Source of the DNA: JACVRM01 sp963809765
GTDB lineage: Bacteria > Actinomycetota > Thermoleophilia > Gaiellales > Gaiellaceae
Length of the DNA stretch: 64,000 nucleotides
Reading direction: 5' to 3'
Assembly: GCA_963809765.1 (NCBI GenBank)
Contig: CAWEKT010000003.1
Span: forward strand, 1,054,001-1,118,000
Both the position numbers and the translations under genes were made by a program. Of the stretch, positions 47,592 through 57,457 are shown in pieces; positions within the stretch are counted from its first letter, which is position 1, and each line of letters opens with the position of its first letter. Below the pieces are notes generated by a model, which was not told the origin of the DNA, did no database searches, and was given only the letters and a program-made list of their open reading frames with translations.

Positions 47592-48758
47592 GTGGCGACC
47601 AGCGTCCACACGCGCGCGGAGGGCGAGGAGCGGGTCACGCCGCTCGAGCTGTTCTTCGACCTGGTCTTCGTCTTCGCGATCACCCAGGTGACCGCGCTCG
47701 TCGCCGACGATCCCACGTGGGCCGGGTTGATTCGAGGCGCGCTCGTGATGGCGCTGCTCTGGTGGGCCTGGACCGCGTACGCGTGGCTGACGAACATGGT
47801 CGACCCGGAGGCGGTATTCGTGCGCCTCGTGATGTTCGGGGCGATGGCCGCGATGCTGGTCGCCTCGCTCGCGGTTCCCGAGGCGTTCGACTCGTACGCC
47901 CTCACGTTTGCGATCGCCTACGGGCTGGTCCGGATCGCTCACCTCGGTCTCTACGCCCTCGCGGGACGGGGCGATCCGGACCTCCTCGGCGCGATCGCGC
48001 GACTCGCTGCCGGGTCGCTCGCGGGAACGGCGCTGCTCGTCGTAGCGAGCGGCCTCGACGGCCCGCAACAGGCCGGCGTCTGGGCGATTGCCGTCGCCGT
48101 CGACCTGGCGGGCCCGCTCTTCGGCCGGGGTCGCGGCTGGCGCCTCGCCCCTGGCCACTTCGCCGAGCGACACGCACTCGTCGTCATCATCGCCCTCGGT
48201 GAGTCCATCGTTGCGCTTGGCGTCGGTGCGGCGGGCCTCGACCTCGACACCGGCCTGATCCTCGCCGCGGTCCTCGGCGTCGCGCTCGCGGCCGCGTTGT
48301 GGTGGGCGTACTTCGACGTCGTGGCCATTGTCGCCGAGCGACACCTGCGGGCGGCCGAAGGGGCCGCGCAGGCTCGCATGGCACGCGACTCGTACAGCTA
48401 CCTGCACCTCCCGATGGTCGCCGGGATCGTCTTCCTCTCCGTCGGCATCAAGAAGACCCTGGGAGACTTCGATGAACCACTCAGCACGGTCCCGGCCGTA
48501 GCCCTGTGCGGCGGCGCTGCTCTGTACCTGCTCGCCCATGTCGCCTTCCGGCTCCGGAACGTGCAGACGCTCAACCGCCAGCGGCTCGTGGCGGCGATCG
48601 TGCTGGTAGCGCTGATCCCGGTCTCGCGCGAGCTCGACTCGCTCGTCATGCTCGGGCTCGTGACCGCGGTCGCCGCTGCTCTCATCGCCTACGAGGCGAT
48701 CCGCTTCTCCGACGCCAGAAGGCGCGTTCGCGCCTCGGTTGCAGCTGAGCACGGATGA
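47592..48758 (+). CDS. ltrA: LtrA-family (low temperature requirement) membrane protein
   Basis: 388 residues, intact, about ten hydrophobic helices. The family hallmark VTPLELFFDLVFVFAITQV is at the N-terminus, followed by ALLWWAWTAYAWLTN, and the conserved ERHALVVIIALGESIVALG near the middle. Named for a Listeria mutant unable to grow in the cold; molecular function is unsettled. GTG at 47592. Overlaps the following GNAT gene by ATGA. Confidence 0.9.
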   Translation: MATSVHTRAEGEERVTPLELFFDLVFVFAITQVTALVADDPTWAGLIRGALVMALLWWAWTAYAWLTNMVDPEAVFVRLVMFGAMAAMLVASLAVPEAFDSYALTFAIAYGLVRIAHLGLYALAGRGDPDLLGAIARLAAGSLAGTALLVVASGLDGPQQAGVWAIAVAVDLAGPLFGRGRGWRLAPGHFAERHALVVIIALGESIVALGVGAAGLDLDTGLILAAVLGVALAAALWWAYFDVVAIVAERHLRAAEGAAQARMARDSYSYLHLPMVAGIVFLSVGIKKTLGDFDEPLSTVPAVALCGGAALYLLAHVAFRLRNVQTLNRQRLVAAIVLVALIPVSRELDSLVMLGLVTAVAAALIAYEAIRFSDARRRVRASVAAEHG

Positions 48759-49258
48759 GCGAGCCGTCGGTCATCCGTGAGCTCGGCCAAGACGACCTCC
48801 CCTTCCTGCGCACGATGCTGGTGACCGCGGCGCTGTGGCGCCCGCTGCTCCGCCCGTTGCGACTGGCGCAACCGCTGCTGCTGCGCAGCTCGGAGCTCAC
48901 GCTCTACCACCGGGACTGGGGCCGTCCGGGCGATGCCGGTTATGTGGCCGAGGCGGACGGTCGTCCGCTCGGTGCCGCCTGGTATCGCCTCTTCACCGAG
49001 GAGGAGCACGGCGACGGCTACATCGACCCCGAGACGCCGGAGCTGGCGGTCGCGGTCATCCGTCGCGCGCGCGGCCGCGGCATCGGCGGGGCCCTCATGG
49101 AGGCGCTGCACGAGCACGGCCGGAGGCAGGGGCTGGCGCGCATCGCCCTGAGCGTCGATGCCGGGAACCCGGCGAAGCGGCTCTACGAGCGCCTCGGCTA
49201 CCGCGACTACGAGCCGGGCGACGGCAAGGGGCGGATGGTCCTGGAGCTCCGGCGCTAA
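48755..49258 (+). CDS. GNAT-family N-acetyltransferase
   Basis: 167 residues, intact. IRELGQDDLPFLRTMLVTAA opens the fold; GRPLGAAWYRLF and YIDPETPELAVAVIRRARGRGIGGALMEAL contain the acetyl-CoA P-loop RGRGIG, followed by LSVDAGNPAKRLYERLGYRD. Translationally coupled to ltrA. Substrate unknown. Its stop overlaps the convergent DUF1206 gene by 4 bases. Confidence 0.9.
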   Translation: MSEPSVIRELGQDDLPFLRTMLVTAALWRPLLRPLRLAQPLLLRSSELTLYHRDWGRPGDAGYVAEADGRPLGAAWYRLFTEEEHGDGYIDPETPELAVAVIRRARGRGIGGALMEALHEHGRRQGLARIALSVDAGNPAKRLYERLGYRDYEPGDGKGRMVLELRR

Positions 49259-50076
49259 ACGCGCCGGTAGCGCGCCTGAACGAGGCAGTAGACGGCGAAG
49301 GCCAGCAGCCCGGCGGCGACGACACCGAGCAGCAGCTCGCCGTGGCTCTGGGCGACGACCTTGCGCAAGGCGCCGTCGACCCCGATCGCCTCCTGCGGGT
49401 CGTACTCCCAGGCCGCCTTGACCAGGAAGACACCGATGAGGCCGAAGACGACGCCGCGAGCCAGCAGGCCGACGAGGGCAACAGAGGAGACGGCCTTCTC
49501 GGTGGTCTCGCTCATCGAGGACATGTCGAGCTGCTTCTTGAACTTGCGGAGGAGCCCACGGACGACGTTCCAGCCAGCTGCGATCAGGAAGCCGACACCC
49601 ACGGCGGCGACGATGAGGCGGCCCGCAGGCCAGTCGAGCACCCAGGCGGCCTCCTTCTTCTCGCTACTCGAGCCACTTGCACCCATGAGCACGCTGACGG
49701 CCGTGAAGCAAAGCCCGGCGTAGATGAGCGCCCGGCCGAGGTAGCCGGCCCGCTTGGCCAGGCCCTTCGGCTTCGTCCCCTCGCCGCCGCGGTCGAAGAT
49801 CGCCTGCGCCACGCGCCAGACCGCGTACGCGGCGAAGCCGACGGCCAGCATGATCACGACAGCGCGGCCGAATCCGTCCTTCGCCAGCGTCTGTAGCGCT
49901 CCCTGGCGGTCAGTGGCCTTGCCGCCGTGATCGAGCGCGAGCAGGATCGCCAGCACGGCCACGAGCCCGTAGGAGACGCCCATGGCGACGAGACCGAGGC
50001 GAGCGAGCCAGCCGATCTCCTCGCTACGCGCAGCACGCTTGGCGGTCGAGCCGACGTCCGCGACGGAGGTGGTCAT
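49255..50076 (-). CDS. DUF1206 integral membrane protein
   Basis: 273 residues, six hydrophobic helices arranged as three similar pairs: ARLGLVAMGVSYGLVAVLAI, AGYLGRALIYAGLCFTAVSV and VALVGLLARGVVFGLIGVFL, each with an R/G-x-x-Y/F-G pattern. This triplicated architecture defines DUF1206, which is common in Actinobacteria; function unknown. ATG at 50076 with GGAGAG upstream. Confidence 0.88.
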   Translation of the reverse strand: MTTSVADVGSTAKRAARSEEIGWLARLGLVAMGVSYGLVAVLAILLALDHGGKATDRQGALQTLAKDGFGRAVVIMLAVGFAAYAVWRVAQAIFDRGGEGTKPKGLAKRAGYLGRALIYAGLCFTAVSVLMGASGSSSEKKEAAWVLDWPAGRLIVAAVGVGFLIAAGWNVVRGLLRKFKKQLDMSSMSETTEKAVSSVALVGLLARGVVFGLIGVFLVKAAWEYDPQEAIGVDGALRKVVAQSHGELLLGVVAAGLLAFAVYCLVQARYRRV

Positions 50077-50174
50077 CGAACGATTCTCTCCACTCGCAGC
50101 GCTCCTGAATCCTGCGCTCCCGCAGGCCGCGGCGGGCCGCCGGCAAGACCCCGCCGGCCCTGGATGAACGCAGC

Positions 50175-51192
50175 TCAGGCCGAGACGCCCGAGAAGGCCG
50201 GAATGATCTCGCTGCCGTACGCGGCGAGCGTCTCCTGCTGGCCCTCGGTCATCAGATAGATGTTGAACTGGTCGACGCCGACCGCCTCGAGCTCGCGCAG
50301 CTTCGCGGTCGCCTGCTCGACGTTGCCGAGGACGCAGAAACGGTCGCAGATCTCGTCGGTCACGAACTCTCCGTGGGCGGCGCCGACGCGGCTGTGGTCC
50401 TTGTAGTCGTAGAACTTGCGCGCCTTGACGAAGTCCGTGAGCGCGGCCGGGATCTCGGACTCCCAGCCGTAGCGCTCGATCAGGTCCATGACGTGGTTCG
50501 AGACCATCGCGGGGAACCAGCGCACCTGCTCACGGGCGGCGGCGAGGTCGTCGGAGATGTGACCGGGCGCGCCGACGATGCACTTGAGCTCGGCCGGGTC
50601 GCGACCGGCCTCCTCAGCCGCCTCGCGGGCGGTGTCCATGATCCACTGGATGATCTGCGGGTCGGCGAGCTGGATGATGACGCCGTCCGCCACGCGCCCG
50701 GCGACGGCGAGCGCCTTCGGGCCGTAGCCGGCGATCCACATCGGGATGTCCGGGAGGTCGGTGCGCGCCCACTTCAGGTGCAGCTCCTTGCCGTTCCACT
50801 CGACCGGCCGGCCGTTCATCAGGTCCTTCATCATTCGGCAGCGCGCCTCGAACTCGGCCACCTTGACCGGCTTGAGGCCGACCACCCGGCGTGACGAGTC
50901 GCCGCGGCCGATGCCCATGACCATGCGGCCTTCGGAGAGGTCGTGCATGGTCGCGTACCAGCTCGCGGTCACCGTCGGGTCGCGGATGCCCGGATTGGTG
51001 ACGAAGTGCCCGAGCTTGAGCTTGCTCGGTTCGCTCGGCCGCGACCGGCAGGGTCGCGTACGACTCCTGCCAGAGGATGTGCGAGTCGTAGGTCCAGCCG
51101 TACTCGAAGCCGTGGCGCTCGGTCTCCTCCATCAGCTCGAAGAACCGTGAGAAGGGCGGATCGGGAAGGACGGTGACGCCGAAGGTGAGCAT
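50175..51192 (-). CDS. Luciferase-like (LLM) F420-dependent oxidoreductase, frameshifted
   Basis: TIM-barrel flavin/F420 enzyme. Start MLTFGVTVLPDPPFSRFFEL (ATG 51192 with GAGGAGG upstream); YGWTYDSHILWQESY follows. After a frame change near 51030 the barrel continues with LSEGRMVMGIGRGDSSRRVVG, PMWIAGYGPKALAVAGRVAD and CIVGAPGHISDDL. Resembles the CPS_4043-type subfamily often found near dihydropyrimidinase genes. Here hydantoinase and carbamoylase genes lie 2-9 kb away, so it may reduce or oxidise their substrate. About 338 residues. Confidence 0.85.
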
Positions 51193-51246
51193 CGAGCCTC
51201 CTCGGGAGCGGCAGGGAAACGCCGATTCTTCCTTGAAAGACAGGCG

Positions 51247-51693
51247 GTGGCAATCCTGCCGTTCATCGCCTTCGGCTTCTTCGCCGGTGTGATGCTCCCG
51301 TTCCAGTTCGGCATCAATGCGCAGCTGGCGACCTGGCTCGGCAGCCCGGTACGGGCGAGCCTCGTGTCGTTCACGGTGGGCACGCTGGCACTGCTCGTCG
51401 TGACGCTCGTGTTCGTGCGCGGACTGCCGTCGGCCGACCGGGTCACGGGCGCGCCGTGGTGGGTGTGGGTCGGCGGCCTGCTCGGCGCCTTCTACGTGCT
51501 CGGCAGCGTCGTCACCGCACCGAGGCTCGGCGCCGCGATGCTGGTGGCCGTCATCCTGGCGGGCCAGTCGGTTGCCTCCCTCCTCGTCGACCACTTCGGC
51601 TGGGTCGGCTTCGACGAGAACCCGGTGACGCCGGGCCGGCTGGCGGGAATCGGCCTCGTCGCGGCGGGCGTCGTGCTCGTGCGCGTCTTCTGA
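51247..51693 (+). CDS. DMT-superfamily YdcZ/DUF606-type transporter
   Basis: 148 residues, about five helices. The N-terminal PFIAFGFFAGVMLPFQFGIN and INAQLATWLGSPVRASLVSFTVG match the YdcZ half-transporter family, with PWWVWVGGLLGAFYVLGSV later. Such small proteins act as dimers. GTG at 51247, divergent from the LLM gene. Cargo unknown. Confidence 0.85.
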   Translation: MAILPFIAFGFFAGVMLPFQFGINAQLATWLGSPVRASLVSFTVGTLALLVVTLVFVRGLPSADRVTGAPWWVWVGGLLGAFYVLGSVVTAPRLGAAMLVAVILAGQSVASLLVDHFGWVGFDENPVTPGRLAGIGLVAAGVVLVRVF

Positions 51694-51782
51694 CGCACCG
51701 CACGAGGGCGAGCCTCGATGCGCAGGTAGCTTCCCGCATCGCGGCGTAGAGTCGACCGCATGGAGTCGGGGGCGCCGCGCCG

Positions 51783-52211
51783 GTGATCCGCAGCAGCGGC
51801 GCGCTCGCTCTCACCACGGCGCTCGTGGTCGCGGCCGACCTCGTCCAGACGCAGTGGGCGATCGCGGCAGGCGCCAGTGGCGGCGCATCCACGATCCGCG
51901 CGGCTACGCCCTCGTCGCGCTCGTCCTCGGCGGCGTGCTGGGCGGCGGCGATCATGCTGACGCGCTCGCGAGCGATGGCAGCGGCCGGCGGCATCGTCCT
52001 CGGCGGTGCACTCGGGAACGTCGCCGCGCTCCTCCTGTGGCCGTCGGTCGACGGCGTGCCCGATCCGCTCGTGGCCGGCGGGATCGCGTTCAGCCTCGGC
52101 GACGTGGCCGTCGGCGTCGGCCTCGCGCTCGTGACGGTCGTGACGGTTCGGTTCGCGAGCGAGAACCGCTCGCGCTGGCGTGAGCCCGTGCTCGGCCGGC
52201 GAACCGGCTAG
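51783..52211 (+). CDS. Signal peptidase II (LspA)-like membrane protein, frameshifted, catalytic Asp not conserved
   Basis: About 140 residues. The LspA pattern is visible: LTTALVVAADLVQTQWAIA, YALVALVLGGVLG (middle in another frame, about 51880-51950), GGIVLGGALGNVAALLLWP and VAGGIAFSLGDVAVGVGLAL. In true LspA the catalytic aspartates are in GGAxGNxxDR and in F(N)xADxxI; here the first is Ala/Leu while the second remains (LGDV). It is therefore probably an inactive or divergent paralogue. Confidence 0.55.
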   Translation: MIRSSGALALTTALVVAADLVQTQWAIAAGASGGASTIRAATPSSRSSSAACWAAAIMLTRSRAMAAAGGIVLGGALGNVAALLLWPSVDGVPDPLVAGGIAFSLGDVAVGVGLALVTVVTVRFASENRSRWREPVLGRRTG

Positions 52212-52450
52212 ATCGAGACGGTGCTCAGACCGAGGCGGTCGAGCTCGGCAGCGAGCCGCCCGTCGCCGCCGTCGGCGAGCGTCCGCATCGCCTCGTGCAG
52301 CGCGACCAGCGCCGCGAGGTACTGCCCGTGGGTGAGGCCGCGCGCGCCGGCCGCACCGCGGAAGCGGTGCGCCGCGTCACGCGGGACGCGGCGCAGCATG
52401 ATGTCCTCGTGGTCGCGCGACTTCGGCTCGCGGCCGCGCACGTAGAGCAC
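52208..52450 (-). CDS. Small hypothetical protein, possibly DNA-binding
   Basis: 80 residues from an internal start. DIMLRRVPRDAAHRFRGAAGARGLTHGQYLAALVALHEAM resembles a ribbon-helix-helix or antitoxin-like segment (a basic strand and two helices), but no family is certain. The open frame extends upstream as far as about 52520 (FTVPLPPPPGFAPGEDVLYV), without ATG/GTG there. Overlaps the LspA-like gene by 4 bp. Two 15-bp direct repeats lie just upstream. Confidence 0.45.
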   Translation of the reverse strand: MLYVRGREPKSRDHEDIMLRRVPRDAAHRFRGAAGARGLTHGQYLAALVALHEAMRTLADGGDGRLAAELDRLGLSTVSI

Positions 52451-52521
52451 GTCCTCGCCGGGCGCGAACCCGGGAGGCGGCGGCAGCGGGACGGTGAACG
52501 GCTGTGGGTTCCTCGTCCTCA

Positions 52522-52555
52522 GTCACTGATAGCGCAGTATGTCACTGATAGCGCA
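52522..52555. repeat. Two exact 15-bp direct repeats, 19-bp period
   Basis: GTCACTGATAGCGCA at 52522-52536 and 52541-52555. They lie between the small gene and the DUF4242-cyclase gene. Possible operator, or the multiple terminal repeats seen at ends of some insertion sequences; no transposase accompanies them. Confidence 0.5.
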
Positions 52556-52611
52556 CGCAGTCAAAAGTGCGGTCGCTGCGCCAGTCCATGGAGCACTCCT
52601 AGACTAGGACG

Positions 52612-53458
52612 GTGCCACTTTTCATGGATCGCCATGAACTGCCCGGCGTGACCCCCGAGCAGGTCGCTGAGGCACACATTCGGGATCTTGAGGTCCAGGA
52701 CAAGTACGGAGTGAGGTACATCACGTACTGGTTCGACCCCAATGCGGGCGCGGGATTCTGCCTGATCGATGCACCCAGCAAGGAGGCAGCGGAGAGGGTG
52801 CACCGCGAATCTCACGGGCTCGTTGCAAGCCGGATTGTCGAAGTCGATCCTCAGCGGGTCACAAACTTTCTCGGAAGAATCGAGGAGCCGGATCCGGGTG
52901 AGCCGATCGCCAACAGCGGTCTACGCGCAATCCTGTTCACAGACCTAGAGGGATCGACAAGCCTGACTCAGGAACTCGGCGACGATAAGGCGATGGAGAT
53001 CCTGCGAGCACACAACTCGATCGTTCGCGAGGCGCTGCACAGAGCGGCCGGTCACGAGGTCAAGCACACTGGCGACGGAATAATGGCCTGCTTCCAGTCG
53101 GTTGTCGGTGCTGCCCGATGTTCGGTGGAGATTCAGCAGCAGCTCGAGGAACAAACACCGGGCTTGCCTCATCCGCCGCGCGTTCGGGTCGGGATGGCAG
53201 CCGGCGAACCAGTCACCGAGGCCGACAGACCTCTTTGGTGCCGCCGTGCAGCTTGCCGCCCGCATCTGTGACGCCTCAGAACCGGGTGAAATTCTCGCGT
53301 CGAACGCCGTGCGCGAACTCTCTCTCGGCAAGGGCTTCAAGTGGAACGACGTCGGCCCTGTAGTCCTCAAAGGATTCGAAGATCCGGTGAATCTCCACGA
53401 GCTGCTCTGGAGAGAGAGGGATCAGCCACCTCACAATCCCTCCGTCTTGCGAGAGTAG
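52612..53458 (+). CDS. DUF4242 (SCO4226-type) domain fused to a class III nucleotide cyclase, frameshifted
   Basis: About 281 residues. Residues 1-85 form a DUF4242/nickel-binding-like domain (FMDRHELPGVTPEQVAEAH, YITYWFDPNAGAGFCLIDAP). The cyclase domain has LRAILFTDLEGSTSLTQEL with metal Asp, HEVKHTGDGIMACFQS with Lys and the second Asp, and after a frame change near 53222 GAAVQLAARICDASEPGEIL with the Arg but Gln in place of Asn. It seems catalytically competent. GTG 52612. Its codon choice is visibly less GC-biased than its neighbours (AAATTCTCG, AGAATC, ACACAT), hinting at recent transfer. Confidence 0.82.
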
Positions 53459-53470
53459 GCACAGCGCGCG

Positions 53471-54718
53471 CTACGCCGCCTTCGCCACCCAATCCACGGT
53501 GCGCGCGGCGAGCCGGTCGAGCGCCTGAACGCTCAGCTCGAGGTGCTCGGGCTTCGTGTCCTCCAGCTTCGTGTGCGAGAGCCCGCGGAGGCTCTGCACG
53601 AAGAGCATCACGGTCGGAACGCCGGCTCGCGCAACCTCGGCGGCGTCGTGGAGCGGGCCGCTCGGGAGCCGATGCGACTGCCCGGAGACCTCGCGCACCG
53701 CCTCCTCGGCGAAGCCGACCAGCGTGTCGTCGAAGAGGATCGGCTGGATGTTCCAGATGCGGCTCCACGTCACCTCGATGTCTTCCTCCTGCGCGAAGCG
53801 CTCGCAGGCGCTCTTCGCGTCGGCGAGCATCTGCGCGAGCGTGTCGGCGTCCATGTGCCGCTGGTCGAGGAGCTGCTCCGCCGTCTCGACGACCGAGGTG
53901 ACGATGCCCGGCTTGCAGACGACGCCGCCCGAGGTGCAGACGGCGCCGCCGCCCGCTCGCTTGGCGATGTCGCGGATCTCGAGCGCGAGCTTGGCCGCGC
54001 CGGCGAGTGCGTCGCGCCGCTGGTCCATCGGCGTCGAGCCGGCGTGCGCGGCCTGGCCGCGCCACGTGAACTGCGAGCGCTCGACGCCGAACGTGCCGAT
54101 CACCACGCCGAGCGGGAGATCCATCGACTCGAGCACCGGGCCCTGCTCGATGTGGAGCTCCAGGTAGGCGGCTGCGCCGGCCAGCTGCCGGTGCGCGTCG
54201 GTCGCACGGTCGAGGTCGACGCCGTGCTCGCGGACGACGTCCTCCGAGCCGGTTGCCGTCGGCGTCCGTGCGGTTCCGCAGCTCGTCCTGGTCGGCCATC
54301 GTCCCTGAGACGGCGCTCGAGCCGAACAGGCTGCGGCCGAACCGCGCGCCCTCCTCGTCGGCCCAGTTGACGAGCCGAACGGTGACCGGCGGATCGCCGT
54401 CGCCCGCGATGCGGCGGAGCACCTCGACGGCCGCCGACCAGGTTGAGCACCCCGTCGAGCCAGCCGCCGTTCGGGACCGAGTCGATGTGGCCGCCCATGA
54501 GCACGGCGCGCTCCGACCGCCCGCTGCAGCGTCCACCACTGGTTGCCGGCCTCGTCCGTCTCGTGCTCGAGCGGCAGGTCGGCGAGCTTGCCGGCGAGCC
54601 AGTCCTTGGCGCGCACCCAGGTCTCGGTCCAGGCCACGCGCTGCGCGCCGTCCTCGTCGCCGGTCAGCTCGCGTAGCTCGCGCAGGTCGGCGACGGTGCG
54701 GCTCGGGTCGAGTGGCAT
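53471..54718 (-). CDS. N-carbamoyl-L-amino acid hydrolase / beta-ureidopropionase-type M20 amidase, frameshifted
   Basis: Hydrolyses an N-carbamoyl amino acid to the free amino acid, CO2 and ammonia, the step after hydantoinase. Metal-ligand motifs are MGGHIDSVPNGGWLDG, VNWADEEGARFGRSLFGSSA and AAYLELHIEQGPVLE; the dimerisation region holds GRGQAAHAGSTPMDQR-like sequence, and SGPLHDAAEVARAGVPTVML gives the last His. Frame breaks near 54520, 54440 and 54255 interrupt the first third. ATG at 54718. Divergent from the ABC transporter genes. Confidence 0.88.
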   Translation of the reverse strand: MPLDPSRTVADLRELRELTGDEDGAQRVAWTETWVRAKDWLAGKLADLPLEHETDEAGNQWWTLQRAVGARRAHGRPHRLGPERRLARRGAQPGRRPSRCSAASRATAIRRSPFGSSTGPTRRARGSAAACSARAPSQGRWPTRTSCGTARTPTATGSEDVVREHGVDLDRATDAHRQLAGAAAYLELHIEQGPVLESMDLPLGVVIGTFGVERSQFTWRGQAAHAGSTPMDQRRDALAGAAKLALEIRDIAKRAGGGAVCTSGGVVCKPGIVTSVVETAEQLLDQRHMDADTLAQMLADAKSACERFAQEEDIEVTWSRIWNIQPILFDDTLVGFAEEAVREVSGQSHRLPSGPLHDAAEVARAGVPTVMLFVQSLRGLSHTKLEDTKPEHLELSVQALDRLAARTVDWVAKAA

Positions 54719-54813
54719 CGCGGTGCGAGCTTAGACGGGCGTCGGCTTTCCGCAGCCGCACGACCGGGCGCCGTCGCCGGGGTCTGTCCGCAGGGGTGTG
54801 GTGGAATAGCAGC

Positions 54814-55717
54814 GTGGAAGCGCGCGCCGAGCGCCCGGTCGGGCAGACGAGGTTCCGGCTGCCGCCCGGGGCTGTCGGAGCAGCGCTCCGCCAGGTCGCA
54901 CTGTTCCTGGCCGTCCTCGTCGCGCTGTGGGCGTTCTGGGAAGGCGTTCAAGGCCGTCGGCGAGGCGACGGAGCTGAAGGTCGGCGACTTCCAGGTCAAC
55001 GACCGGACGCTGCCGCACGTCCACGACATCGTCGGCCAGCTCTTCGAGCCGTCCCGCCGAAACGGGCCGCTGCTCATCGAGGTGCTCTGGGACTCCGCGC
55101 TCTTCACCGCCAAGGAAGCGCTCGCCGGCTTCCTGCTCGGCGCCTTCGTCGGCTTCGCGCTCGCGGTCGTGCTGGTGCACTCGCGCCTGCTCCAGCGCGG
55201 CCTCATGCCGTACGTCGTCGCGTCGCAGACGATCCCGATCCTGGCGATCGCGCCGATGGTGGTCGTCTGGGTCAACCCGAAGCTGCCGCACGACCTCCGC
55301 GACTGGGGCGCCGTCGCCGTCATCGCCGCGTACCTGACGTTCTTCCCCGTGGTGATCAACACGCTGCGCGGCCTGCAGTCGGCGGACCGGCACGCCCACG
55401 AGCTCATGCGCTCGTACGCGGCGCGCGGTGGGAGATCCTCTGGAAGCTGCGGGTGCCGGCCTCGCTGCCGCTACCTGTTCGCGGCGCTCAAGGTGGCGGC
55501 GACCGCGAGCGTCGTCGGCGCGATCATCGGCGAGCTGCCCGCGTCGATCCAGGACGGGCTCGGCGGCGCGATCCTCAACTTCAACCAGTACTACACGGCG
55601 CGAGCCGGCCAGCCTCTGGGCGACGAACCTGGTCGCGGCGGCGCTCGGCATCTCCTTCTTCCTCGCGGTGGTGCTGGCAGCGAAGCTCGTCGTGAGACGC
55701 GCGCCGGAGCACATCGC

Positions 55718-55721
<4 letters not shown>
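54814..55721 (+). CDS. ABC transporter permease (riboflavin/hydantoin/THI5-type), frameshifted
   Basis: About 302 residues, BPD_transp_1 permease. RQVALFLAVLVALWAFWEG is the first helix, then ALFTAKEALAGFLLGAFVGF, MPYVVASQTIPILAIAPMVV and the EAA-type cytoplasmic loop TLRGLQSADRHAHELMRSYAA. Frame breaks near 54945, 55425, 55470 and 55612; it ends LAAKLVVRRAPEHIA. GTG at 54814. First gene of a permease-ATPase-permease-SBP operon, overlapping the ATPase by ATGA. Confidence 0.85.
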
Positions 55722-56561
<840 letters not shown>

Positions 56562-56565
<4 letters not shown>

Positions 56566-57359
56566 GCAGCGATGCAGGTCGAGGTCAGCTGCACGCGGCT
56601 TCGGCCGCACGGTCGGCCGGCGGCCTCGTCGACTGGGTGCCCGGCGCTCGTCGTCTTCGTGGTCGGCATCGCGCATCTGGGAGGGCTACGTGCGCGGGCT
56701 TCGACGTCGGCAGCTTCCTGCTGCCGGCGCCGATCGGTGATCGTCGAGACGCTCTTCGAGCGAGCTTCCAGCTTCTTCTTCGGACGCCGGCTGTTCACGT
56801 TCAAGGAGGCGCTCGGCGGCTTCGTCATCGGCTGCAGCGCTGGCGATCCTGGCGCGCTCGCTCTGCGCCCGCTGGCGGCCGCTCGGACGCGCGATCATGC
56901 CCTACGCGATCGCCGCCAACGCGATCCCGATCATCGCCTTCGCGCCGATCACGAACAACTGGTTCGGCGTGCTCAACCACGACTTCTCGAAGATGGCGAT
57001 CGCCGCCGTGCTCTGCTTCTTCCCGGTGATGGTCAACACGCTGCGCGGCCTCACGTCCGTCCGGCCCGCGCAGATCGAGCTGATGCGCTCGTACGCGGCC
57101 GAGCGAGCGTGCAGATCTTCCGGCAGGTGCGAGACCCGAATGCGCTGCCGTTCTCTTCGCGGCCTTGAAGGTTGCGACCGTACTCGCGATGATCGGCGCC
57201 ATCGTCGGGGACTACTTCGGCGGATCGACAGATGCGCTCGGTATCCAGATCGACGCTTCGTCGGCATCTGCGGCGTTCGAAGAGGCGTGGGCGGCGATCG
57301 TCGTCGCGAGCGTCCTCGGCATCGCGTTCTACGCGGCGGTCGCGTATGCGGAGCGCTGA
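56562..57359 (+). CDS. Second ABC transporter permease, frameshifted
   Basis: About 265 residues. Begins MSSDAGRGQLHAASAARSAG, then ALVVFVVGIA-IWEGYVRG, FDVGSFLLPAP, SVIVETLFERAS, LFTFKEALGGFVIG, MPYAIAANAIPIIAFAPITN and the EAA loop TLRGLTSVRPAQIELMRSYAA; ends LGIAFYAAVAYAER. Six or more indels. Two different permeases with one ATPase imply a heterodimeric channel. Confidence 0.85.
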
Positions 57360-57457
57360 CGACGCGGTGGCAGCCGACCGCAGGAAACGAGTGAGAGACG
57401 AAGGAACGGCGTGCGGCGTGGTACGGCGCGCGACACGAGGGAGGAGGCACGGGATGG

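Noticed and set aside
52522..52555. Firm call of an insertion sequence end
   Set aside because: No transposase gene, no matching inverted copy and no target duplication could be seen in the window.
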